A DNA stretch of 64,000 nt. It comes from Poa pratensis (lineage: Eukaryota > Streptophyta > Magnoliopsida > Poales > Poaceae). The stretch spans positions 37,134,080 to 37,198,079 of the forward strand of contig CAMZMU010000107.1 in assembly GCA_947311845.1 (NCBI GenBank), written 5' to 3'. Positions 43,893-55,900 of the stretch are shown one piece after another (the first letter of the stretch is position 1; the number at the start of each line of letters is the position of its first letter). The notes beneath the pieces are model-generated. The model was not told where the DNA came from, did not search any database, and saw only the letters and a list, made by a program, of their open reading frames with translations. The translations under genes were made by a program, and so were the position numbers.

Positions 43893-45747
43893 ACTAGAGG
43901 TAGGTTAAGTTGTTAGAAATCGAAATGGCCTCACAAGACCTATCAACTACCTCTCTCAACTCAAGTGGTGTATCACTCATTCCCTCAAAGTGAAAGCACT
44001 CAAACTCACATATGGTGGAGGCACTCAACTCACTCTCACTTTCACTCAAGTGGGCTAAGTGGCTCTCATTCTCACATGGGATTGGTATCATCGCATAACT
44101 CAAACTCATGAGGGTAGGCTCAATGTTCTCAACTCCAAACGCCTCCATGGTTGAAGGGAAAATCCCATGCTCAACCTCCTCAACCATCTCGCCTCCAAAG
44201 GTCAATGCCATAGTGAGGGCATCATCACTCGACTCCATTGCCGAAGGGAACATCCCATGCTCGGCATCATCATCACTTGACCCATGGTCATAGGTGATAG
44301 CATACTCCATGCACGCCTCCTTAGTCGAAGGTAAAATCCCATGCTCGACCATCTTGTCACCGTCTTGGTCACCGTCTTGTTCACCAACTTGGCATTCCCA
44401 CATCAAGTGACCTCTTCTATTGCATAGTGGGCATAAGAGATTGGGACATTCTCGTGGATCATGGTCTTGGCCTTGGCAATTGTCACATATAAGGTCTTAT
44501 TCTTGCCATATGGGGACCAATGTGGTGATGGCACTTGGTGTAGAGGTCATATCATGAGAAGTTCTTGAGAGGGGCGCCGTCTTGGTTGTGTCCTCACAAG
44601 TGTTGCCATGCTTCTTGCGGCGTCGACGTGAGCTTGACCGTTGCTCGAAGTACTTGTCGATGTCAGCCATGAACTCGTCCATAATAGAATCAACACTATA
44701 AGGAGACACCATAGGATGTGCACTGGCCGCCATCTTGGATGTGGAGGTTGCACCTTGAACTTGGAGTGTAGGCGTAGGTGCTTGATGGCGTGGCGTCTGT
44801 CTTGACTTCTCCTCATGTCTTTGTTGGCTTTCTTGAGAGGAGGGATGACGTCGAAAATCGTTTGGATGCTTCTCCTCATGTCGACGTCGACGTGCTTGTT
44901 GCTTTGGTGACCTTGTCGTGGAGCTTCCACTAGAGCTTGGTGACATGTTCCGACGCTTGGTTAGTGTGTCGATGTCGGCTTCAAGCTTGGAAATGTTGTG
45001 GTCCACCTTGGCATCTTTCTTGAGGTGCCTTGATGAGCTAGATGGGTCTTGACTGGGCTTGGCCTTGTCGATGCACTTCTTGGGGTGCCGCCTTGTTGTT
45101 GATGTAGAATGTCGAAGCTTGGCGCTCTTGGCGATGTCCTTCTCATGACGCCTTCTTGAAGTAGATGGAGCTTCATAGGATGGACTCATGGTGGTCTTCT
45201 TGTTGTGTCATCTTGAGCTTGACCCATAGTAGGTTGTGCCATGACGCTTGGTGGTGCCACTCTTGACCATGGTAGAACCAAAGTTCTCGTCGGAGTACTT
45301 GGAGTAGTAGTCGTAGTAGTTCTCCATGTCGGTGAAGCTTGAGCAATCTTCGTCGATGTATGGCTCCACCATGTTGTTGTCGTCGGTACCATATGATGAG
45401 GAACATGAGGATGTTTGCACCTCATTGTCGTTGGAGCTTGTGTAGTCGGTGTCGTGGTAGATTCGTGTGTACTTGGAGTCGATACCATATGATAAAGGTT
45501 GCTCAATGTCGTGGTACCGCTCCATGTCGTGGACGCTTGTATAGTCGGAGTCGTAGTCGGAGTAGTTGTAGCGGAAGTCTTGGTGATGATCCATCATGTC
45601 ATGGGGGTCATTGTCGGTGTAGTCGTAGTAGTCCCCCATGTCCTCAAAGTTTGAGGCATCATAGTACATGTGACTCATTGTGTAGTCCTCCTCATAGGCT
45701 CCGTAGTTGCATTCGCTCTCCCTAGACATGTCAACTCACAAGACAAG
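43168..45747 (-). mobile_element. Element A, 5' coding part
   Basis: Continues element A beyond the B insertion. Its left edge is the GAGGT duplication. Its right edge is the insertion point of element C (probable duplication ACAAG at 45743-45747), about 14 bp upstream of the first Met of A. The 5' LTR of A therefore lies to the right of element C, outside the window. Confidence 0.75.
43894..45729 (-). pseudogene. Gag-like protein of element A with two zinc knuckles
   Basis: One frame from 45729 (MSRESECNYGAYEEDYTMSH) to 43894, interrupted by two in-frame stops (near 45208 and 44497). The N-terminal part is extraordinarily rich in Tyr, Asp and Ser (YYDYTDNDPHDMMDHH). The middle is basic and Ser/His-rich. 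Then come two adjacent CCHC knuckles, CDNCQGQDHDPREC and CPLCNRRGHLMWEC (about 44400-44480), and an acidic C-terminal part. Knuckles of this kind bind nucleic acid in Gag proteins. The rest matches no domain I can name. It resembles gag-only, pol-less elements (TR-GAG or LARD type). Confidence 0.7.
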
Positions 45748-46240
45748 TGACAAGGGGTTAACTCATCAAATCCCATGGTTAAGGACCTAGGGTTGAGATT
45801 ACGAGGGAAAGAACGTGGTAGAGCTGGTAGTTTCGTCGGCTGACAAGCAAAAGCAAGGATTTACCCAGGTTTAGGCCTCCGGAGAGTAACACCCTACTTC
45901 CTGCTTGTCTGGTATTGATCTGAGGGTATATGCGAGCTACAATGGAGTCCCGGTGAGATGTCTATCTCGCTAGGGTTTTGGTGGTTCAAGTGTTACGTGT
46001 CCAGGATCGGCGGCCCTCCCAGCCTTTATATAATAGGCTGGGTCTCGGGAGTTCGCAACCGACTCAGATTACATGTAAGGAAAGTCTAAACTGACTATGT
46101 CTATGCCTAATCTTTGAAGATACTCCATCTTCTTGGGCCTTCTGTTATGGGCTTCATGTAGGTTCTTGATAGTTGGGACTTAGTCGATACGTGCACCAGG
46201 TACCCTCATGGTAGGGTACCCGAGAGGTATATCCCCGTCA
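45748..46240 (-). repeat. 3' LTR of element C (493 bp)
   Basis: Plus-strand edges are TGACAAGGGGTTAACTC (45748) and TATATCCCCGTCA (46240). On the minus strand it starts TGACGGGGATATACC and ends CCCCTTGTCA. The first 33 bases match the start of the 5' LTR at 63967 except for single changes (TGACGAGGGG). A TATA box (TATTATATAAAGG, minus strand) lies near 46023-46037. Confidence 0.85.
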
Positions 46241-46252
46241 GTAGCACCCGAG
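46241..46252 (-). other. Polypurine tract of element C, cut by element D
   Basis: Minus strand CTCGGGTGCTAC next to the LTR start TGACGG. D inserted directly behind it and duplicated CCGAG (46248-46252, 51745-51749), so only 12 bp of the tract region remain attached to the LTR. Confidence 0.7.
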
Positions 46253-47216
46253 TGTTGATAGTGTAATTTGGCTAGTGGGTTTGGATAATGAGCCAAATTA
46301 ATTTAATCAATTATTCAGCTAATTGATGATAAGTTGCTTAAGAACTACAGCAGAATTCTGGGTGGACATATGACAAGTCCGAGCTAAAATCAGAAGAACT
46401 GGAGGTACAACGCTGTTGTCTGGGATCAACAAGTTTTAACTAGCCTCGGATGTACGTCAAGCTGAAGGGATGTTTATAAGAGCCGTGCACTCACGTAAGG
46501 AGCCACGCTACAAGGAAAATCGGGTTTGCATGCCGGTATGGGATCGTAATTATATCTTGTGTGATTAACTTCTTGGCCGGAATATATTATTCTAGAAGAG
46601 AATGCTTGTACATGAATATGGCCGACGTATCACATGTTAGCTAGTAGATTTGGAAGGCATATATTTTAACCGAATCAAGGAGGGACAAGTCCTGACAGGG
46701 ATCGATCAGAAGCGAGGCTGAGATCGAAGTGAATTGCAGGCTATCAAGTTACGCAAGGAAGGTGCACGTATTGGATTGTTCATTATTGATTCGGTGGCTA
46801 AGCAAAGACCGAAATCTGAGTTGTACTAGAATTAATCTGATACTTCATATCTTTGGCCGGATCAGTTAGGAATAGGAATATTTTATTTGGCTTGCATGCC
46901 AAGGAAATGATCCGTGTCTTGTACGTCAAAGTCCAGGCAACCTATATAATAGGTGTACGGCCGATTGACGCCCCCCAATCGATATTCATCCAATAACCAA
47001 TCTACTTTTTACGTATGCTTTTACCTATCGTTTCTTCTCCTGTCGAGCCCTAGCATCCCTAGGGTTTGGTGATCTTTGCCGTTTTGCGCTGAAAAGCGGT
47101 CGTCCCTCCTCCACGAAAGCGAGGAGATCTTTGTTGCTTTGCTCGGAAAGCAACCGTTCGTCGTCACGAAAGTACGACGGTTATCATGGTGTTGTGCAAT
47201 TTTGCGTGGCAACACA
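46253..47216 (+). repeat. 5' LTR of element D
   Basis: Starts TGTTGATAGTGTAATTTGG and ends GCGTGGCAACACA (TGTTG/CAACA inverted repeat). TATA box TATATAAT at 46943-46950. Confidence 0.9.
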
Positions 47217-47218
47217 AT

Positions 47219-47237
47219 TGGCGACTCCGCTGGGGAC
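47219..47237 (+). other. Primer-binding site of element D
   Basis: TGGCGACTCCGCTGGGGAC starts 2 bp after the 5' LTR, in the usual position and beginning with TGG. The tRNA species was not determined. Confidence 0.75.
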
Positions 47238-47313
47238 GAAGGATCGAGCGGTCTCTGGCCCGCTCCTGCTACGTAGAGAGCGTCATCAAGAGACTGTAGT
47301 CTACAACGGTAAT

Positions 47314-50300
47314 ATGAATACTCAACTCCCATATGTAGATGCAATAAATTGTTATGTTGATATTACCAGATCTTTTGATATGCGTACTGTATCGGCTAGT
47401 CCTAGTTCTTATTATGTGCAAGAGACGATGCAAAATAGCTACTTGCAACATGGAAATTCAAATTTTCATGCATCGGCAAGCCCAGCAATTCACATGCCGG
47501 TGAACAACATGATGAATTCCGTTAGTCCATATGAAACATCCGAACTTAGAAATTTCAATAGCATGCAAAGTAGAGTTTCGCCATTTTATTCATCGGAAAT
47601 CAGCTCACAATACGTAAGTCCACTTCAAAGCGTGCCGATGGATAGGGAATTTGGCCAAGCCACTACAAGCCATTCGGCCAATTACCCTCAACCGCTGTAT
47701 GATACACCTCATGTTACTGTTACTAGTTATTCAGCACCACATGCAACTATTTGTACTCATACTTCGGCTCCACATCTTCACAATGGTTATAGCCGAATAT
47801 GTGAAAATTCATTAGGAGGTCAGATGTATTTATCTAATATTGTAGCGTATGATACTTCTCCTACACAATTGTTGAATTTCAGTAGCAACCAAGTGTCATT
47901 GCCGAAAAATACTGATAGATCTGAAGGGCGATTATCAAAAAATTGGACGAAGAACAATAACATACACATGATGAACACCGACCTCAACATCGCGAGCGAC
48001 GTCGACTCGGACAACTCCATCGCCGCTACACTCTACGATCTGTCGGAAGATGATCGGCGCGAACTTGAACGGAAGGTTGAGGAAGAGATGGCTGAGCGGC
48101 GAAAAGTGATGTTGGCTGAATACCAAAAGACAAGGAACGGCGCTGTCAAGAAGATGCATGTGCCGGACCCTTCCGATCCGTTCAACACTGAGGTAAGAAA
48201 GTCAACTGAAAAGATTGTGTCCATAGGTAGTAATTTTGGATATGATATGACAAATAGGACACGCACAATTAGTCAAGCGGCAGCTAGTAGAGTTGAGAAA
48301 TTTAATGAGCAGCTAAATAGAGATCTTGAAAATAGTATAGTAGCTTCTGATTTTCGGTCGTTACTGCTCCAAAGCAATGATGAAAATTCTGGTAAAAAGC
48401 CGATGTCTGCGGAAAATAGCAGGTTAACTCATTTTTCTAGTCAGATCCACACATCAGGAGCATCGGCAAATGCTGTACATCAGCATCACGTCCCTATAAG
48501 CAGCGATCAAAGTGGCCGGAACCATGTCAGTTCGGCTAACAATTTTATTTCCAGTGTTGCTTTTTCTATTATTTCGACTTCGGTTCCACAAAATTACAGC
48601 AATCATAACCGAAGTGTTGATTTTAATTCTAATTTGCAGCAATCTAGTTATCATACAATAGCGTACAACACAACACGCTGCTGCCTGTCGGTACCGGGGT
48701 TCCGTACGGGCCGGTACCCGATTCATATTTTAGTGGATCTCCGTTGCAAACGTCTCATGCTCAGATTTCTATGCCGAAAGTTCCACCGCGTGCTAGCATA
48801 CCAATTGTTTCGCAAACGAGTTCTCTAAAGCTCCATGAAAGTTCTAAGATGAAACTCGATAGTGACTTTTCTCCTATCAATAAGATTGATTTTCAGAACA
48901 AGAAAGTACTTATTCGGTCAGATCAGGCCGAATTTACTAAGGGGAAAAACGTTGTCATTAATGTTAATGCTCCTCCGAGAATGATGAAACTGAAAAATCC
49001 AGAAGTAGGAGTGCTGAAAGTTGATGAAAGAAAAAGAAAATCAGCTCCAAGACCAAGGCCGACCGTCAAACAACTTTTGGACAAATACACTTCGTGCAAG
49101 GCCAAAAAAATGTTTAGTCGGCTTGGAAGTACTAAGCGCCGTAGGTCTCTTTCTCGGCATGGGGGTCGTGAGCAATGGCGAGGATACTTATATGACCACG
49201 CGCCCTATTTTCCAATGGAGCCAACATATTGGGGTTATGCAACTCCTTTATATCCTCAGTCTGCACCTTGGGGTTTTAGTCATCGGGCTCCATATCTTAC
49301 GAGGCCAGAATCTTATTTCCAACCGGAGCGGATTCCATCAGAGCATATGCACAGAAAACCATTGCATGAAAAAAGAGCTTGGTTTAATTAGGAAGTGAGA
49401 CCACGTGATGTCACTATAATTTGTGGTAATGATGAGAGGCCGATCTTGGGAACTTCAAATTCACGCAGGAGGCACAATGCAAATGGCATAGTTTATAGAG
49501 GTGGCAAGAAGTTTAAATGGGTGCCGGTGAGGCATGCTGAAGCTAATCTTGTAAGAGGTTCAGATGATTCGGATGTCTCCCATGCTCTGAAAGTTGTGGT
49601 AGGCCAATCAGCTGAAGGTGTTGATAGTACAGAAACAAGCAAGGCTGATGCGACAAGGTGTGGATCGGTTCAGAAAAAAGATGCTGGTGCACGAGATAAA
49701 GGTTCTTCTAGTGCAAGTATGAAATTTTATTCAGGTAATTCACGTACCAGTTTAGTCATGAGAAACAGTAGCTCAGGAGCAAACAAGAATTGGTCTGCAA
49801 TTGTTTTTGGCAGGTCTACCCAACACGGGAATCCAAATGGTAGGAGATGCCAGAAATTTGGAACTGATGGTACATTTGATCAGCGGAAGAGTTTTTCGGC
49901 CAAGGACAGATTATCTGCACCAAACACAATAGTACATCAGTACAGACCGAGAGACTCGGGGGGGCAGCGGAATTAAATCAGTCGCGCCAAGGACTAAACC
50001 GGGGCCTCGATGGTGCCCGACGGGACTAACACGTACTCAGAAACGACGTGTACAAAGACTGCGAGCTTTGGAAATAAAGCTAAAAATAGCCGAGAAAAAG
50101 TGTGATGAATTGTTCAATCGAAAGAAACTGATGGTGCCGCAAATGATATGGAGGGAGAAGCCAGTTGCGGGGGAGGAGAGTAGAGCCACAGACGATACGA
50201 CTTATGACCCTGTAGACGACACGATTGAGGATGAGAATTTAGAAAATACCGAGGAAATACCTACTGATATGGATATGAATATGGTGTTCGCATTGCCTAC

Positions 50301-50325
50301 TGAATTCCGTGCACCCGAAGTTTGA
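47314..50325 (+). pseudogene. Gag-like protein of element D, decayed
   Basis: Starts MNTQLPYVDAINCYVDITRS. The first part (to about 48680) is rich in Ser, Asn, His and Tyr. It then has a charged helix (LSEDDRRELERKVEEEMAER). A frameshift near 48680 moves to PKVPPRASIPIVSQTSSLKL and a basic RPRPTVKQLLDKYTS stretch. An in-frame TAG follows at 49389-49391, then ERPILGTSNSRRRHNANG. After another shift near 49980 comes PRWCPTGLTRTQKRRVQRLR and an acidic end at 50325. The last block recurs in gag regions of many Triticeae Ty3-type elements. No knuckle, protease or polymerase is present. Confidence 0.65.
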
Positions 50326-50739
50326 GGAGATTTGGCCGATATATTATTTGAAATATCGCCCTGAGTAATGATATTGTCGCTTCACCAACGACATCGTTCT
50401 AAGGTATTTTTATAAGCCAAATTAATTTGGATGACGATGCTTGAAGATACGATTAGCCGATATATTGTTCAAAATATTGCCTTGAGAAGATTTGGCCGAT
50501 AAGTTATTTGGACATCGCCCTAAGAAGAAATATTGCCTGATATGTTCTTTAAATATCATCCTGAAAAAGATTGGCCGGGTGAACTATTTGGACATCGTAC
50601 TATGCACAAAATGTGGCCGATGTTTGTACCATAAGCATCTCCCTAAGCAAGTAATGGTCGGTGCAGTTATTGACATCGTCATAAGGTACTGTGATATTGT
50701 TTTTGGTGAATCTAATTGTACCAAAAACAGGGGGGCATG

Positions 50740-51701
50740 TGTTGATAGTGTAATTTGGCTAGTGGGTTTAGATAATGAGCCAAATTAATTTAATCAATTA
50801 TTCAGCTAATTGATGATAAGTTGCTTAAGAACTACAGCAGGAATTCTGGGTGGACATATGACAAGTCCGAGCTGAAATCAGAAGAACTGGAGGTACAACG
50901 CTGTTGTCTGGGATCAACAAGTTTTAACTAGCCTCGGATGTACGTCAAGTTGAAGGATGTTTATAAGAGCCGTGCACTCACGTAAGGAGCCACGCTACAA
51001 GGAAAATCGGGTTTGCATGCCGGTATGGGATCGTAATTATATCTTGTGTGATTAACTTCTTGGCCGGAATATATTATTCTAGAAGAGAATGCTTGTACAT
51101 GAATATGGCCGACGTATCACATGTTAGCTAGTAGATTTGGAAGGCATATATTTTAACCGAATCAAGGAGGGACAAGTCCTGACAGGGATCGATCAGAAGC
51201 GAGGCTGAGATCGAAGTGAATTGCAGGCTATCAAGTTACGCAAGGAAGGTGCACGTATTGGATTGTTCATTATTGATTCGGTGGCTAAGCAAAGACCGAA
51301 ATCTGAGTTGTACTAGAATTAATCTGATACTTCATATCTTTGGCCGGATCAGTTAGGAATAGGAATATTTTATTTGGCTTGCATGCCAAGGAAATGATCC
51401 GTGTCTTGTACGTCAAAGTCCAGGCAACCTATATAATAGGTGTACGGCCGATTGACGCCCCCAATCGATATTCGTCCAATAACCAATCTACTTTTACGTT
51501 TGCTTTTACCTATCGTTTCTTCTCCTGTCGAGCCCTAGCATCCCTAGGGTTTGGTGATCTTTGCCGTTTTGCGCTGAAAAGCGGTCGTCCCTCCTCCATG
51601 AAAGCGAGGGGATTTTTGTTGCTTTGCTCAGAAAGGAACCGTTCGTCGTCACGAAAGTACGACGGTTATCGTGGTGCTGTGCAATTTTGCGTGGCAACAC
51701 A
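50740..51701 (+). repeat. 3' LTR of element D
   Basis: Starts TGTTGATAGTGTAATTTGG after the tract GGGGGGCATG and ends GCGTGGCAACACA. It matches 46253-47216 closely. Confidence 0.9.
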
Positions 51702-51744
51702 ATAGTGTAATTTGGCTAGTGGGTTTGGATAATGAGCCAAATTA
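51702..51744 (+). repeat. Extra 43-bp LTR-start copy at the outer end of element D
   Basis: Identical to 46258-46300 (ATAGTGTAATTTGGCTAGTG to GAGCCAAATTA), that is, LTR bases 6-48. It stands between the normal LTR end and the target duplication CCGAG. The inserted DNA thus ended in ...AAATTA, not in CA. Confidence 0.85.
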
Positions 51745-52994
51745 CCGAGTACTTGTCTGACTCGAAGAATCGGGCATAGACTCATTCATTAGTGCACGTC
51801 ATATTCTTTGTACTTGTATTATAATTGGAATTCCTTTATGAATAGCACATGTTGGCTATGTCGAGTATTTCATCAACTTCGGTTTTTGCTTATGATAATC
51901 AAGGGATAATAGCTTAGTAGGCTCGGTACACTCGACGGATCGGGACCGGTTAACTACACATTCGGGCAAAAACCTTACTAGCTTTCAATCAGACTCGAGT
52001 CCCCGGACTCGAATCTGGAACAGACTGGTCAGACTCGACTCAGGCCATGGAGGTCTTACTGAATCGTTCTGCAGTATAACTTTGAGATTACCCAACGCGT
52101 CCGTCGGGATTTTCATCATGTCTGCTGACACGGAAAATTTTAAGGATTAACGTTGCTGGAACGGTCCTTAGCCCAGCTCAAAAGTTCAGCGGGTCTTACC
52201 TTTGCACTATGCATGCAGCATCCGAGCTATTTGCGGCGGACGCAACTCGGGAATTTATCGAGTATGATTTGTATTAAATTTTGCTTATCTGATGAGTCGA
52301 GTCTTTTGTCGACTGATTCTTTGTCATTATTCTATCGGGTGCACGACAGCGCTCCCGATGGGAGTAGCCCCCGAGATTGTGCTTTATTGCTTGCAATGGA
52401 GGATAATCTCAAATCTGCTCCCGATGGGTGTAATATGTTTCAATCGAGGAAACTATCGACTGCCTTCATGTCTTGTTCTACTCAGTCGAAGGACTGGCCT
52501 TTGCCGTAAATGACTCGACCTGCTTACTAGGCATGCGATTTGATGTGACGTCAGCAATGACGCATTTGGCGACTGCACCTTCTGACAGAGCGATAGCGTG
52601 CGCAATATGACCGATGGGACGTGACATGCGCGTGGGCCCGTTATGCAGTGCTGACCGAGGACGGTGCCGTTTGGACAGGATTTGACCGCTCCGGCGCGAT
52701 TTTCACGGAGACATGATGATGACTCCTAGATTCCCGTGCATAGTGGATGGAGTGGCCGTCGACGGTTGCTCTCCGTGCTTGCCACGTGTACGGCAGGATT
52801 CCCCGCGGAGCGCACAATCGTGGATTAACGGTTGTGATTGATTTTGATTTGTGGTAAATAGTAAGGGCGGTGCCGGCAGAGTTTTTTACTTGCCATTTGC
52901 TCCTTGCGCCGCCCTTGTTCCTCTTCTTCCTCGCGCTCATCCTCCATTGCTCTTGCGCCTAAGCTTTCTACGCTCCACCAATCCATCCGTGACG
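51745..52994. other. Non-coding part of element C upstream of its antisense gene
   Basis: No domain-bearing frame. Contains repeated CTCGA/GTCGA motifs and CCCCCGAG, as elsewhere in C. The promoter of the antisense gene should lie here. No clear TATA box was chosen. Confidence 0.45.
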
Positions 52995-55900
52995 ATGAAG
53001 AAAGGAGCTGGCTCGAAGCGAGCTGCCGTGACTGCTGCTGCTGCGACCGACGCGGCTGCGGTGAAGGGAAAGAAGATTGTGGCCAGCGCATCTGCTTCCG
53101 CCGCCGGCCTGAAGAAAGGCGACGGGGACCGGGTGAAGTCCTCGATCAAGGAGACCCACCTCGACAAGCTCCGCGAGGATGGCCTGCTGCCTCCCGCGAA
53201 TCAACTTTCTGTCTGTGCGCCATCGCCCAAGGAGGTACTCCCCGAACCTCGTGGCAATGAGCGCGTTTGTTTTGCGGAGTTTTTTACTAGGGGGTTTGCG
53301 TTCCCCATCCACGATTTGGTTCGTGGTTTGATGTATGCATACGGGGTGCAAATCCATGATTTCACCCCTAATGGCATACTACACATTGCGTGTTTTATCA
53401 CGCTTTGTGAGTGTTTTCTGGGAGTTTCCCCTAGCTGGGCGTTATGGAAGTCCATCTTCCTCGTCCGGCCGAACAAGAGAGGTGGTCGCACCTATCCCTT
53501 GGGCGGCTGTGGGATCCAGGTGCGCAGCGACATGCGCTACTTTGCCCTGAAGCCAGTCGACTCGGCGCAAGGGTGGAGGAAAAAGTGGTTCTACGTCCGC
53601 GTCGACCAAGAAGGAATCCCGGCGTTCTCGACTGCCAGTTCTCTTGCGAGGACCAACACCTGGGATCATCAGCTGTCGACTGAAGAACAGGCGGAGGTAG
53701 CGCCTCTTTTGTCGAAGATTGGAAAGCTGCTGGGCAATGTCACAGGTGCGCACCTGATTGCCACCTTTGTGAAGATGCGAGTGTGGCCAATCCGCGCCCG
53801 AGCTCACCCCATGTGGCAGTATGAGGGTGTGCTCGACTCTAGTCGAATGAGCCAGGAGGAAGTGTCAAAGAACGAGGTAGTGGCGCATGTGCGATCTATT
53901 ACCAGCATTAAGTCAATCGACCCCTGCAACGTCGACTGCCCTGTCACTCCATATGGGACGGACAAGCCTTTGCTAGAGGTTAGTACAACCGTATGTGTTA
54001 TTTGTCATCTGACGTTATCACTCGTTGTTTTTGCATTCTTAGCCTTTTAATGTTATTTGTGATATGCAGGGTCATTCGACTGCGTTAACTTCCTCCCCTT
54101 CCAGAGAATGGCCCAACTCATGAAACGGAGGTGCAAGAGGTAGAAACAAAGGGAGGGGATGAATCGCCTCTACCTTCGGCTACCACATCTCCTATGGAAG
54201 AGGTCGAAGAGGAAGAGGTAGACGAGGTGCAGACTGAGGATCCGGCCGCGCTGATCATGTGAGCGAGGTTCCCACTCGCAAGCGTCGTCGCGTGGCCCAA
54301 GGTTTGTCCTCTTCTGTGAGCTCACCCGTGAAGGAAGCGGATTTGAAGGATGATGGTGACTCAGGTTCACCACCTCCTGCCAAGGCTGCTCCCCTGACCG
54401 TGTGCCCTTTGAGCTCAGCTCCTCCTCCCCAGTCGGGTGAGGCGCTGCTTTTTGGAGGCCCAATTTTTGACGACCCCAACAGTGAGGAGGATGGAGAATA
54501 CAGGTGTGCTCCTTTGCTACGTGTACTGAGGTTTTGCTGGTTGATACTTTTGCTTACATTGCTTTATCTCTGTCGTTTGTAGTACGGAGCGTCCTTCGAC
54601 TCCTCCAGCCGATAAGACTTTGACTCCAGAGCACCCGAACGTTTCTCTGGTTGCTCCTGAGGTTATGCAACCAGTAGCCATGGCTACTTATATTGAAGTG
54701 ACCAAGGTTGCGAGTGCCGCGACTCTGGAGGTCGGGACTTCTGCCGCAAAGCCTGCGCCTTGGATTGACCATGTAAGTGTCTTTTGTCGAGTCCACATAT
54801 CCGGGACTGCTTGTGTAGAATTTTATGCTGGTTTTATGTGCTTGCAGCCCTACTTCCTCAACCTGGTGGAATCAGGCAAAGCTTTTGTCCAGGTGGAACA
54901 GGAGAGGGACAGTCTGCGTGCTGACCTGGAGCAACTCAGCCGTAAGTTTGTTTGGTTATGTACGTGAAGTTCTTTTGCGCTGCTTCACGTTGTCGTGTGT
55001 GAATTACATCTTGCCATCTACTTCAGGTGATAAGAAATCGGCTGAGTCCCGGGTGAAGGAGCTAGAAGAGGCACTTGCTGCCCAGCGCGCCGAGTCGAAG
55101 AAAGCTTTGGACGCCGCCAAGGACTCAGCCACCTTGCGCGAGAGAGGATATGCTGAGCGACTGGCTGGCCTCGCTCGGGATGTGGGAGGTTAGTAACTTT
55201 TCCCTTTGACACTTTTTGTGTAGCTGCTGAGTGCTATGCAATAATTTGTGCTCTTTTTGATCTTTGTTGAAGGAGTCATTGGCGCGTCAGCACCGGAGGA
55301 CGTGGTCAGTGATGAATTGTCACTTGACCATGTTATAGGGGACCTTGGCGCCATGTTCGTCCACGCGAAGGACGCTCTTGCCAAGTCCACCAGCACCCTC
55401 GGCGCCGTGTACAAGAATGTGCTCCCCTAGGCGAGGTATCGGCGACTGTGGATGGCTTCGCCGACGTTCTGGGCCTAGGGACTTCGACTATGGCGAGCTT
55501 TGCTCGCGCCCTCACGGTACGCGGCTCGGAGTCTACCCTCAAGCTCATATTAGGTCATGGGATAGAGGGTAACTTCGAGGCGGCTATGTCTGAGTTCCCT
55601 CGGAAGCCGAACGGGAAGATGGTGTCGCTGAAGCATGTTAGTGAGCCAGCCGCGCGACTGGCTAACATATTTATAGCCACTATGGAGCGCCGGACAGCAG
55701 AGATCGCCACTCGCGAGAGTAGGGCTAGGTCGGAGTCTATGTCGTAGATATAGGGTAGCCGAACCTTTATTTATGCCCTGTAATGATACCTTATGATCAC
55801 GCGAGTATGCGTGTTCTTTTGCTACACTTTGTATGGATGTCATCTTTTATGCCTTTTGCGTTTTCACCTGAAAGGCTATGTGCTGTAACTCGCCTGAATT

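Larger units (their letters stand above)
46253..51744 (+). mobile_element. Element D: non-autonomous gag-type LTR retrotransposon (5.5 kb)
   Basis: 5' LTR 46253-47216, primer site, gag-like frames without protease/RT/integrase, polypurine tract (AGGGGGGCATG), 3' LTR 50740-51701, then an extra 43 bp copied from the LTR start. The target duplication CCGAG flanks all of it (46248-46252, 51745-51749). LTRs differ by about a dozen substitutions plus indels (counted by eye), most of them in the last 120 bp. It needs enzymes from a related autonomous element. Confidence 0.9.
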
